Assembly: GCA_046758085.1 (NCBI GenBank)
Contig: JBHHZP010000077.1
Location: forward strand, 1-16,433
Origin: VRUB01 sp046758085
Lineage (GTDB): Bacteria > Pseudomonadota > Gammaproteobacteria > Acidiferrobacterales > SPGG2
Reading direction: 5' to 3'
Length of the DNA stretch: 16,433 nucleotides
A program made the position numbers and the translations under genes. Positions 6,338 to 12,311 of this stretch are shown here, in pieces; positions within the stretch are counted from its first letter, which is position 1, and every line of letters starts with the position of its first letter. Below the pieces are notes generated by a model. It was not told where the DNA came from. It ran no database searches and saw nothing but the letters and a program-made list of their open reading frames with translations.

Positions 6338-6669
6338 TAGGCCCGCACCCCTTCTCGCCGGATCGTCTTGACGAAGCGCGCCGCTCGGTGCCTATCAGGA
6401 TCTGTCAAACTGGCTTCCTCGAACACCCAAGGTTCAATGCGAATGCCCGTCTCCATCCAGATGTCATAGGCATCATCGCACATCGCCATCTGCTCGCGTA
6501 TCGGTTCGGGCACGTGGTCGAGGAACACCGCCACGTCGGCGTCGCTGTCGGGCCCAAAATCGCCTCTGGCTCTCGAGCCAAACAAGATCACGCCTTTCAG
6601 GCGCTCCCCGTAACGTGCTTCAAGGCGACGCTTGAAACGCGCTAGTACATCATGCGTTGTCTTGTCCAT
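6337..6669 (-). CDS. MNT-type nucleotidyltransferase (antitoxin-like)
   Basis: A 110-residue stand-alone nucleotidyltransferase. The signature ILFGSRARGDFGPDSDADV gives GSX10DXD with G31-S32 and D43/D45, so the NTP- and metal-binding residues are present. The family partners HEPN proteins and probably nucleotidylates them. The following HEPN gene overlaps (TAATG) but is frameshifted, which makes this a likely orphan. The 31-base gap to fcl upstream suggests cotranscription from the sugar operon. Its last 80 bases (6337-6416) lie inside the large repeat, and the truncated duplicate of them is at 2909-2988. Confidence 0.85.
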   Translation of the reverse strand: MDKTTHDVLARFKRRLEARYGERLKGVILFGSRARGDFGPDSDADVAVFLDHVPEPIREQMAMCDDAYDIWMETGIRIEPWVFEEASLTDPDRHRAARFVKTIRREGVRA

Positions 6670-6700
6670 CAGTCGTCATCGTCAAGCTTGCGACACCGTT

Positions 6701-7756
6701 TCACTCGCTGACGCGTGCTTGTCGCCGGTCATTAGCGAGGCGCGCGAGATAGCCCTCGTAGGCTTTAGTTATTCCCTCCGCCAATCCTGTGCTGGGTTTC
6801 CAACCTAATGTCCCAAGCCTGGTTACGTCGAGCAGCTTGCGCGGTGTGCCGTCGGGCTTGCTGCTATCCCAGGTGATATCACCCTCGTAGCCCACCACCT
6901 TTCGAACCGTATCGGCGAGCTCGCTAATAGTCTGATCCTGCCCGCAGCCGATGTTGATCAACGGAGGTGAGGAGTGAGGCGTGAGGAGTGAGGCGAACTG
7001 CTCATCTGGGAGATTCATCAGGAAAACGCAGCCATCGGCGGCGTCATCACTGTAGAGAAACTCGCGCCTGGGCTTGCCGGTGCCCCATACGACGACAGAG
7101 TCGTCGCGTGAGGCGTGAGGAGTGAGGCGTGAAGTGGTGCTCTTTATCTTGGCTTCGTGGAACTTGCGGATCAAGGCCGGCAACACGTGCGAGGTCTCGA
7201 GGTCGTAATTATCCCCCGGCCCATACAGGTTCGTCGGCATGGCCGCCAGGAATTTCGTTCCGTACTGGCGGTTATACGACCAGCACATTTCAATTCCCGC
7301 GATCTTGGCGATGGCGTAGGAGCGATTCGTCGGCTCCAGCGGCCCCGTCAGCAAATACTCTTCCTTAATGGGCTGCGGGCAATCCCGCGGATAGATGCAC
7401 GATGAACCCAGAAAAAGCAACCGTTTGACGCCCGCCTTCCAGGCCTCGTGAATGACGTTGGTCTGGATCGCGAGGTTTTCGTATATGAACTCGGCTGGAT
7501 AGGTATTGTTGGCATAGATTCCGCCCGCCTTCGCCGCTGCGAGGAAGACGTACTCGGGCCTTTCCTGCTCGAAGAAAGCCTGCGTCGCGCGTTGGTCTGC
7601 CAGGTCGAGCTCCGCGTGGGTGCGTGTGATTAAGGACTCAGGGCTGTGGCCCAGGGACTCGAGCTTGCGCAAGATAGCCGACCCAACCAGTCCCGTGTGA
7701 CCAGCAACGTAGATTCGCGCGTCTGGTTTCATCACGTATTCGCCCGATTCCAACAT
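6701..7756 (-). CDS. fcl: GDP-L-fucose synthase with two heptamer-encoded insertions
   Basis: This short-chain dehydrogenase converts GDP-4-keto-6-deoxymannose, the Gmd product, to GDP-L-fucose by epimerisation and NADPH reduction. Visible marks: GHTGLVGSA (residues 19-27, NADP loop), GSSCIYPRD (117-125) with the catalytic serine, and Y147/K151 in SYAIAK. Also KFLAAMPTNLYGPGDNYD and the C-terminal DGTPRKLLDVTRLG. At 351 residues it is longer than the usual 310-325. Two stretches, about 206-217 (TSRLTPHASR) and 254-263 (ASLLTPHSS), are encoded by gtgaggc/gtgagga heptamers and sit in loops of variable length. The start may be ATG 7754-7756 (AGGTG four bases upstream) or ATG 7730-7732, which matches the family N-terminus better. 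The frame is intact, so the enzyme is probably active. Confidence 0.93.
   Translation of the reverse strand: MLESGEYVMKPDARIYVAGHTGLVGSAILRKLESLGHSPESLITRTHAELDLADQRATQAFFEQERPEYVFLAAAKAGGIYANNTYPAEFIYENLAIQTNVIHEAWKAGVKRLLFLGSSCIYPRDCPQPIKEEYLLTGPLEPTNRSYAIAKIAGIEMCWSYNRQYGTKFLAAMPTNLYGPGDNYDLETSHVLPALIRKFHEAKIKSTTSRLTPHASRDDSVVVWGTGKPRREFLYSDDAADGCVFLMNLPDEQFASLLTPHSSPPLINIGCGQDQTISELADTVRKVVGYEGDITWDSSKPDGTPRKLLDVTRLGTLGWKPSTGLAEGITKAYEGYLARLANDRRQARVSE
6964..6998. repeat. In-frame heptamer tract inside fcl (distal)
   Basis: Units gtgagga, gtgaggc, gtgagga, gtgaggc run head to tail. They encode about ten residues (ASLLTPHSS on the minus strand) just before PPLINIGCG. The fcl fragments at 1306 and 4734 are broken at this same point. 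Confidence 0.85.
7103..7137. repeat. In-frame heptamer tract inside fcl (proximal)
   Basis: Units gtgaggc, gtgagga, gtgaggc, gtgaagt with period 7 encode SRLTPHAS between FHEAKIK and the conserved VVVWGTGKPRREF segment, a loop before the substrate-binding region. Confidence 0.85.
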
Positions 7757-7802
7757 GAGGCACCTACGTCAGCTTACGCTAGACCGAAATCACGTGCGAA
7801 TC

Positions 7803-7830
7803 GTGAGGAGTCAGGCGTGAGGTGTGAAGA
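7803..7830. repeat. Short heptamer tract between the S23-type gene and fcl
   Basis: Four units (gtgagga, gtcaggc, gtgaggt, gtgaaga) lie in the 91-bp gap upstream of fcl. Same dialect as the tracts inside fcl. No promoter is evident in the gap. Confidence 0.75.
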
Positions 7831-7847
7831 GGATAAGAAATCTTTCA

Positions 7848-8204
7848 TCAACCGCGCTTCCTGATGGCATTCATAAGCCCACTGATAAGGCCGAATAGTT
7901 TGTTCACCTTGGTTAGCAACTTATCCTCGTTCTCAATGTATGCTAGGTCTCTGGCAATAAGAACCTGTGTCTCCAGCTCGCTCAGAGAACCGCGTGCAAT
8001 GGACAGAAACTGGATGAACTCTTTGTCTCCTACTCGCGCCGCGCCTTCCGCGATGTTGCTGGGAATGGAGACCGCAGCTCGGCGCATTTGGCTGGTGAGC
8101 CCAAATACTTCTTCACGCGGGAATGCCGCAGTTACACGATAAATATCGTTGACCAATGCCATGGCCTCCTGCCACACTTGCAACTCGTGATGCTTTCTCT
8201 TCAC
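7848..8204 (-). CDS. S23/IVS-type four-helix bundle protein
   Basis: A 118-residue protein with the hallmarks of the family first found in 23S rRNA intervening sequences: ELQVWQEAM (residues 7-15), LTSQMRRAAVSIPSNIAEGAAR (36-57) and FLSIARGSLSELETQVLIARDL (66-87). These proteins form small all-helical oligomers. They are common as single genes among repeats and polysaccharide genes in many bacteria, and their role is not established; nucleic-acid binding has been suggested. It is not in an rRNA gene here. Heptamer repeats flank it on both sides, as if it were a small cassette. Confidence 0.87.
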   Translation of the reverse strand: MKRKHHELQVWQEAMALVNDIYRVTAAFPREEVFGLTSQMRRAAVSIPSNIAEGAARVGDKEFIQFLSIARGSLSELETQVLIARDLAYIENEDKLLTKVNKLFGLISGLMNAIRKRG

Positions 8205-8205
8205 T

Positions 8206-8262
8206 CCTCATCCCTTAGCTCTTTTGTGTCTTTCTTCTCACACCTCACACCTAACCCCCCAC
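8206..8262. repeat. Heptamer tract upstream of the S23-type gene
   Basis: Units of the cacacct/cactcct type occur at 8207-8220 and 8236-8258 (ctcacac, ctcacac, ctaaccc) with an unrelated T-rich piece between them. The orientation is opposite to most tracts in the window. Confidence 0.55.
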
Positions 8263-8282
8263 TGGCCGGCGCTCCCGCCCGC

Positions 8283-8324
8283 CTATTCATGATAATCATA
8301 CGTCGAGTAGCCGTGCTTCCTGAC
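8283..8324 (-). pseudogene. Last 13 codons of a second gmd gene
   Basis: The minus strand encodes VRKHGYSTYDYHE and a stop, matching the end of the complete gmd (VRHHGYSTYDYHE at 10124-10162) at 12 of 13 residues with synonymous differences. The stop codon is TAG here and TAA there. Upstream it runs straight into heptamer-like sequence (8325-8370). It is a diverged fossil of another gmd copy. Confidence 0.8.
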
Positions 8325-8370
8325 TTATGGCTCGTAGCTGGTTATTGACTACCGATCAGTAATTCATCGC
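8325..8370. repeat. Heptamer-like sequence next to the gmd fossil
   Basis: Read on the minus strand, units such as gaattac, tgatcgg, tagtcaa, taaccag, ctacgag follow with period 7 but are highly degenerate. It ends exactly where the gmd similarity begins. Confidence 0.5.
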
Positions 8371-8378
8371 CGTCTTTT

Positions 8379-8398
8379 TCCCCACTTTGCAGTGGGGG
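8379..8398 (-). other. Hairpin with GCAA tetraloop after the HEPN gene
   Basis: The minus strand reads CCCCACT-GCAA-AGTGGGG, a perfect seven-base stem with a GNRA-type loop, 14 bases after the HEPN stop codon. No T-run follows on either strand (the five bases after it are A), so it is not a classical rho-independent terminator. It may protect or end the transcript. Confidence 0.5.
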
Positions 8399-8412
8399 AT
8401 CAATCGGTGAAG

Positions 8413-8832
8413 TTAGATTTCAAGCCCCAACTTTATCTTTGCTGGGATTTTTCTAGCAACAAAGTCAAGAAGAATGCGCGCAAAGCGCAACGCTTCCTTC
8501 GCCTCTGATGGTGCGGGCTCCAAGACGCTGCCCGGGTAGCGGAAGGCTACCCCGTAGGGGGTCAATGTCTCTGCTGCCTCCCTAAGCTGGACGAAGGTCC
8601 CATCGAACTCGCTGCTTTGTTCAACCAAAGCAGAAAGGTCGTGAACCTTTCGAAAGGGACTGTCTTTGAGTGTGAGATACGCTTTCAGAGCCTTTTCGGC
8701 AGTCTGCTGACAATGGTAGACAGCCGTGTCCAAATAAGGTGGATCGCCCGCGAGCAGGCGTTCTGCGGACGCCAAATCACGTGAGGCCTTAATCAACCAC
8801 TGCCGGACTTCCTGTTGCTTCGCTTCATCCAT
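8413..8832 (-). CDS. HEPN-domain protein (toxin-like), partner of the MNT gene
   Basis: A 139-residue HEPN protein of the PF05168 type. The first helix region reads VRQWLIKASRDLASAERLL, then AVYHCQQTAEKALKAYLTLKDSPFRKVHDLSALVEQ, the family core with the H-x-C-Q-Q-x-A-E-K-A-L-K pattern, and a C-terminal ALRFARILLDFVARKI helix. The gene starts eight bases before the end of the upstream MNT gene, implying coupled translation. Such pairs are classed as toxin-antitoxin or minimal nucleotidyltransferase systems. The RX4HXY motif of HepT is not present in the same form, so an RNase activity is less certain. Confidence 0.87.
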   Translation of the reverse strand: MDEAKQQEVRQWLIKASRDLASAERLLAGDPPYLDTAVYHCQQTAEKALKAYLTLKDSPFRKVHDLSALVEQSSEFDGTFVQLREAAETLTPYGVAFRYPGSVLEPAPSEAKEALRFARILLDFVARKIPAKIKLGLEI

Positions 8833-9151
8833 AGAGAACTTTGCCGTGCTCTAGAACCCTTTTCGCAAGCGAGGTGGCCACCTTTTTCCCGCGCTCCACC
8901 TCATCGCGACTCTGAATCACCACATCCACGGGCACCCCTATACCGCGCAATGACCGGTAAACGTCTCTTGCCTGACGATACGATGGTTGATCCGATGGGG
9001 GAACTACGACAAATAGATCTATATCACTGCCCTCCTCCGGCCTTCCCCACGCATGTGACCCAAAAAGAATGATCTTTTCAGGCCGGATTGCCTCGACAAT
9101 CCGGCGCCTAACATCTTCCAGTAATTCATCAGAGATTCGATTCACTGTCAT
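8825..9151 (-). CDS. MNT-type nucleotidyltransferase (antitoxin-like)
   Basis: From ATG 9149-9151 the protein has 108 residues with IILFGSHAWGRPEEGSDIDLFVVV: GSX10DXD at G31-S32 and D43/D45. The frame stays open upstream to 9283, but that extra part is encoded by heptamer repeats (9196-9240) and has no family similarity. ATG 9151, with ACAGGA just upstream, is therefore the better start. The HEPN gene follows with an eight-base overlap. The pair is complete and both frames are intact. Confidence 0.87.
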   Translation of the reverse strand: MTVNRISDELLEDVRRRIVEAIRPEKIILFGSHAWGRPEEGSDIDLFVVVPPSDQPSYRQARDVYRSLRGIGVPVDVVIQSRDEVERGKKVATSLAKRVLEHGKVLYG

Positions 9152-9195
9152 TCCTGTTCCGTTAATGCCAATGGCCGATGGCCAGCGACATAAAT

Positions 9196-9240
9196 CCGGG
9201 GCTGAGGACTGAAGACCGAGGACTGAGAGGCAATCACACT
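9196..9240. repeat. Heptamer tract between two MNT/HEPN pairs
   Basis: Units ggctgag, gactgaa, gaccgag, gactgag with period 7 lie in the 104-bp gap 9152-9255. They belong to the gactgag dialect seen at 1617-1665 and 11368-11385. Confidence 0.75.
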
Positions 9241-9255
9241 CACGATTGACGGCGC

Positions 9256-9672
9256 TCAAATCAGTTGGGCGACTGAGGAACAAAACGCGCGCAGGTCCGC
9301 AAGACTCTCGTCGAGTACATCGTAAACCCGGCTATAGTCGAGCTTCCAGTACATATGGACCAGCAAGTTACGAAATCTAGCCATTAGCTGCAGCCGTGCG
9401 GCGAGATCTACCGGTATAACCTGTGTCTCGCCGAGTAGACGGAAACATTCCGCATACTCCTCTGGCACCTTATGTGATTGTCGTGCCGAAACGTGATAGC
9501 AGAGCGCGATGGCCGCCTCGATCGCCACTAGCAGCCGGTAGCAGGCGATGTCCTGGATATCCCGGTCTGCCAGGAACTCGTCGCGTGGTTGAGCTCGAAT
9601 CTTCTCCAAGCGGCTTACCGACTCTTCAATCTCTGCACAGCGCGCGCGGATAAGATCTACGTTGAGCGTCAT
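9256..9672 (-). CDS. hepT: HepT-like HEPN ribonuclease toxin
   Basis: A 138-residue all-helical protein of the HepT/DUF86 class. The active-site motif RX4HXY is complete: R101-N-L-L-V-H106-M-Y108, inside FRNLLVHMYWKLDY. In known systems R and H act in RNA cleavage, and Y is the residue blocked by the MNT antitoxin. ATG at 9670-9672 overlaps the TGA of the upstream nucleotidyltransferase by four bases. Both frames are intact, so this is one of three complete MNT/HEPN pairs in the window. Confidence 0.88.
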   Translation of the reverse strand: MTLNVDLIRARCAEIEESVSRLEKIRAQPRDEFLADRDIQDIACYRLLVAIEAAIALCYHVSARQSHKVPEEYAECFRLLGETQVIPVDLAARLQLMARFRNLLVHMYWKLDYSRVYDVLDESLADLRAFCSSVAQLI

Positions 9673-10097
9673 GGCGTATAGGCCTCTTTCGTGGCGCGGC
9701 GCAGCAACGGGGCGATGTCCAGATACCGCGCCACGGTGCGCTCTATGATATTGCCGAGAAGATTTTCATCGCGGCAATGAACAAGCCGACCACGCAGAAC
9801 GTGGAAGAGAAACGAGATCGGAACCGCGTTTAGGATTCGCACATCCACCGGCAGTCCTGCGCTCTCACTCAGCCGTTGCGCCAAACTTAAGGCATAACGC
9901 TCTCGGCCACCTTCAGGTTCTTTGCCCAAATAGATCCCCACATCTACGTCATGGACAGCGTCTCTTTCCAGGAGCGAGCCGTAAGCGTATGCAAACGCGA
10001 TATGTAGGTCCTGGGCTATCTCAGTCGATAACAGATCAAGTACATGCGCACGCGCCTGCGGCGTAATGGTGTAAAGTTTTTTGCGGTCAGCACGCAT
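9669..10097 (-). CDS. MNT-type nucleotidyltransferase with shortened signature
   Basis: A 142-residue nucleotidyltransferase. The active-site region reads AYGSLLERDAVHDVDVGIYLG, with G40-S41 and D50/D52. Only eight residues separate GS from DXD, instead of the ten of classic MntA, so the loop is two residues shorter. The C-terminal half (VDVRILNAVPISFLFHVLRGRLVHCRDE) is typical of the longer MNT subfamily. It overlaps the HepT-like gene by four bases and should be its antitoxin. The gap to gmd upstream is only 26 bases, so it is probably cotranscribed with the sugar genes. Confidence 0.87.
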   Translation of the reverse strand: MRADRKKLYTITPQARAHVLDLLSTEIAQDLHIAFAYAYGSLLERDAVHDVDVGIYLGKEPEGGRERYALSLAQRLSESAGLPVDVRILNAVPISFLFHVLRGRLVHCRDENLLGNIIERTVARYLDIAPLLRRATKEAYTP

Positions 10098-10123
10098 CTC
10101 CTCAAGGGCACTGGTTCAATGTA

Positions 10124-11257
10124 TTATTCGTGATAATCATATGTCGAGTAGCCGTGATGCCGGACGAGTGCGTCGCGCTCGGCCGACTTAAGATCGGCCT
10201 GCGCCATCTCGGCGACGAGCTCGCGGAACTTGATCTTTGGCGACCAGCCGAGCTTCTTCCGCGCCTTGCTCGCATCGCCCAAGAGGCTCTCCACTTCGGC
10301 TGGGCGGAAGTAACGCGGATCGACGCGGACAATGGTGTCCCCAACCGCAGGGGACCGGGAGGCGTGAGTAGGGAGGCGTGAAGCGTCAACCGACTCGATA
10401 ATACCGATTTCGTTGACGCCTTTGCCTTTCCAACGAAAGGTGATGCCGAGCTCGCTGGCCGCCGCGTCGACAAATTCACGCACGCTGTGCTGTTCGCCAG
10501 TCGCGATGACAAGGTCTTCCGGTTTGTCTTGTTGCAGCATCAGCCACTGGGCCTCCACGAAATCCCGCGCGTGTCCCCAGTCGCGTTTTGCGTCGAGATT
10601 TCCGAGATAGAGGCAGTCCTCGAGGCCGGTGCAGAGGCGAGCGAGTTCGCGCGTGATCTTGCGTGTCACAAATGTCTCGCCTCGAACCGGTGACTCGTGG
10701 TTGAAAAGTATGCCGTTGCAGGCATACATGCCGTACGCCTCGCGATAATTGACGGTGATCCAATAAGCGTACAGCTTAGCCACGCCATACGGCGAGCGTG
10801 GATAGAAAGGCGTTGCCTCGCGTTGCGGGGTCTCGAGCGCCATGCCGTAAAGCTCCGATGTCGAGGCCTGGTAGAAACGGGTCTTCTTCTCCAGGCCCAG
10901 TATGCGAATAGCCTCGAGCAGACGAAGTGTCCCGAGGGCGTCCGAGTCGGCTGTGTATTCAGGTTCCTCGAACGAGACCGCAACATGGCTTTGTGCCGCG
11001 AGGTTATAGACCTCATCCGGTCGCACCTGCTGGACCACGTGTATCAGGCTGGTCGCATCCGTCATGTCCCCGTAATGCAAGATGAGCTTAAGCCCCTTCT
11101 CATGGGGGTCCTGATAGAGGTGGTCGATGCGATCGGTGTTGAACAGGGAGGTCCGGCGTTTTATGCCGTGTACCTCGTATCCCTTGTCTAACAGAAACTC
11201 GGCGAGGTAAGCGCCGTCCTGCCCGGTAATGCCAGTGATTAATGCCTTTTTGGTCAT
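10124..11257 (-). CDS. gmd: GDP-mannose 4,6-dehydratase with one heptamer-encoded insertion
   Basis: A 377-residue member of the extended short-chain dehydrogenase family. It converts GDP-D-mannose to GDP-4-keto-6-deoxy-D-mannose with bound NADP, the first committed step to GDP-L-fucose. Marks: GITGQDGAYL (9-18), HYGDMTD (61-67), the catalytic set T133/E135 in ASTSELYG and Y157/K161 in SPYGVAKLYAYW, NHESPVRGETFVTRKI (186-201) and DPRYFRPAEVESLLGD. Residues about 291-302 (DASRLPTHASRS) are encoded by heptamer repeats and replace a variable loop before VGDTIVRVDPRYF. A diverged remnant of a second gmd lies at 8283-8324. The gene shares the fucose pathway with manC and fcl but is separated from both by TA pairs. 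Confidence 0.96.
   Translation of the reverse strand: MTKKALITGITGQDGAYLAEFLLDKGYEVHGIKRRTSLFNTDRIDHLYQDPHEKGLKLILHYGDMTDATSLIHVVQQVRPDEVYNLAAQSHVAVSFEEPEYTADSDALGTLRLLEAIRILGLEKKTRFYQASTSELYGMALETPQREATPFYPRSPYGVAKLYAYWITVNYREAYGMYACNGILFNHESPVRGETFVTRKITRELARLCTGLEDCLYLGNLDAKRDWGHARDFVEAQWLMLQQDKPEDLVIATGEQHSVREFVDAAASELGITFRWKGKGVNEIGIIESVDASRLPTHASRSPAVGDTIVRVDPRYFRPAEVESLLGDASKARKKLGWSPKIKFRELVAEMAQADLKSAERDALVRHHGYSTYDYHE
10352..10387. repeat. In-frame heptamer tract inside gmd
   Basis: Units such as gaggcgt, gagtagg, gaggcgt, gaagcgt with period 7 encode SRLPTHASR in the gmd product. Same dialect as the two tracts in fcl. Confidence 0.82.
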
Positions 11258-11261
11258 TGGC

Positions 11262-11385
11262 GATTAGTAATCGATAATTCGTGAATAGTGACCGGTGAAT
11301 GAGAATCCGTGATTAGTGAGTCGTGATTAGTAATTGGTAACTGCGAACAGCGCTTAGTTAGTTGGGACTGAGGACTGCGGGCTAA
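11262..11385. repeat. Long heptamer tract upstream of gmd
   Basis: Over about 120 bases the units agtaatc, gataatt, cgtgaat, agtgacc, ggtgaat and then gtgatta, gtgagtc, gtgatta, gtaattg, gtaactg follow, ending in ggactga, ggactgc. This fills most of the 191-bp gap between the HepT-like gene and gmd. The rest (11386-11448) shows no clear feature. Confidence 0.8.
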
Positions 11386-11448
11386 GCGACCCCACATCGT
11401 TTCTCGCGTTGCAATGGAGCATGTAGGCTTCCAGCCGCACGTGTTTTC

Positions 11449-11865
11449 TTACTGACCCATCTTGGCGACAACGGTACGGGCGAATGCCTTGAAATCATCC
11501 AGGCGATCCTGGCAAATGCTATAGACGATCTGCCAATCGATCGCTTGATAGTTGTGGACCGCGATATTGCGAAAGCCAACCGCTTTTTTCATGTGCTCCG
11601 CGAGCGATTCATCAAGAACATTCAGTGCGGCGAGAGCATCAAAGGCCTCCGCCATAGTCGCCGGTGCCTTTGAAGCCGTGTCTGCAATGATGTGGGCCGC
11701 AATATCCACGCACAGCTGCACCGCCCGAGTCAGGTTCTGCGCAATAATGTCCTGCAGGTCCGGGTCATTGCTTAGAGTTTCTGCTGAATCTGGCCTCTTG
11801 GTCTCGATTCTTTTAACACAATAACGGAGCGCTTCCAGCTTTTCTTCGATCAGGCGTTTATCCAT
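11449..11865 (-). CDS. hepT: HepT-like HEPN ribonuclease toxin
   Basis: A 138-residue HepT/DUF86-type protein with the complete RX4HXY motif at residues 99-106 (RNIAVHNY) and the conserved N-terminal LEALRYCVKRIE and DLQDIIAQNLTRAVQLCVDIAAHII segments. This is the RNase toxin class neutralised by MntA. ATG at 11863-11865 overlaps the end of the upstream nucleotidyltransferase by 16 bases. Frame intact. It lies between the WbpE-like gene and gmd, so loss of this segment of the sugar operon would also remove the antitoxin. Confidence 0.9.
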   Translation of the reverse strand: MDKRLIEEKLEALRYCVKRIETKRPDSAETLSNDPDLQDIIAQNLTRAVQLCVDIAAHIIADTASKAPATMAEAFDALAALNVLDESLAEHMKKAVGFRNIAVHNYQAIDWQIVYSICQDRLDDFKAFARTVVAKMGQ

Positions 11866-12242
11866 GCCCTTCTCCGTTCGGCGAGAATTCGTTCTCGATA
11901 CGGCATCATGTCCGCTTGGTCAAATAGCATCTTCTTGATAAGCTCCGCGTACAAAACACGATCTGTGCAGTAAATTAACCTCCCTGTAGTTAACACTTGG
12001 CTGAGAATCGGCCCGCCAGCCGACTGTAAGTCGATTAAATCTACGGGTCGACCAACGACTTGCGCAAGCTTCTCGATCAGCCCGATCTTCTCCTCGGCCG
12101 TTAACGCCCGCTGTCCTGCAACGGCGATATCTAAATCACTGTCAGCGCGCCCCTCGGCACGGCTGATTGAACCGAAAAGCAACGCCAATCTGATGTTGGG
12201 TTGCCCCTTAATTGCGCTCAGTATGTCTTGTTCAATGGCCAT
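11850..12242 (-). CDS. mntA: MntA-like nucleotidyltransferase antitoxin
   Basis: A 130-residue MNT protein. ALLFGSISRAEGRADSDLDIAV gives GSX10DXD with G24-S25 and D36/D38; the later VDLIDLQSAGGPILSQVL segment supplies the third acidic region. It closely fits the MntA layout that AMPylates HepT on tyrosine. Together with 11449-11865 it forms a complete overlapping pair. The 69-bp gap to the aminotransferase gene holds short heptamer-like sequence and no clear promoter. Confidence 0.9.
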   Translation of the reverse strand: MAIEQDILSAIKGQPNIRLALLFGSISRAEGRADSDLDIAVAGQRALTAEEKIGLIEKLAQVVGRPVDLIDLQSAGGPILSQVLTTGRLIYCTDRVLYAELIKKMLFDQADMMPYRERILAERRRAWINA

Positions 12243-12261
12243 GATTACGTCGTAAATCGTG

Positions 12262-12298
12262 TACCGCGAGTTGTGATTCGTAATTGGGACCGAGTGCG
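12262..12298. repeat. Short heptamer-like tract
   Basis: Units gcgagtt, gtgattc, gtaattg, ggaccga, gtgcgta lie with period 7 between the WbpE-like gene and the MntA-like gene. Confidence 0.6.
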
Positions 12299-12311
12299 TA
12301 GACCTGAAAAT

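Larger units (their letters stand above)
4321..6416. repeat. Large direct repeat, copy 2 (2,096 bp)
   Basis: Second copy of 893-2988, with no mismatch found by eye. The right end at 6416 lies inside the complete MNT gene 6337-6669, so this copy keeps the ancestral right-hand context. The left end lies inside a truncated hepT. The two copies are separated by 1,332 bp of unique sequence with the RHH/PIN pair. Confidence 0.93.

Noticed and set aside
893..6416. Composite transposon formed by the two large repeats
   Set aside because: No transposase, terminal inverted repeats or target-site duplication could be seen; the edges lie inside genes with flanking homology, which fits recombination better.
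6701..7756. fcl as a pseudogene because of its internal repeats
   Set aside because: Both insertions keep the frame and lie in loops; NADP-binding and catalytic residues and the C-terminus are all present.
8379..8398. Rho-independent terminator
   Set aside because: The stem is good, but no T-run follows it on either strand, so I list it only as a hairpin.
9152..9283. N-terminal extension of the MNT protein at 8825-9151
   Set aside because: The frame is open, but the extra 44 residues are encoded by heptamer repeats and match nothing in the family. ATG at 9149-9151 gives the normal length.
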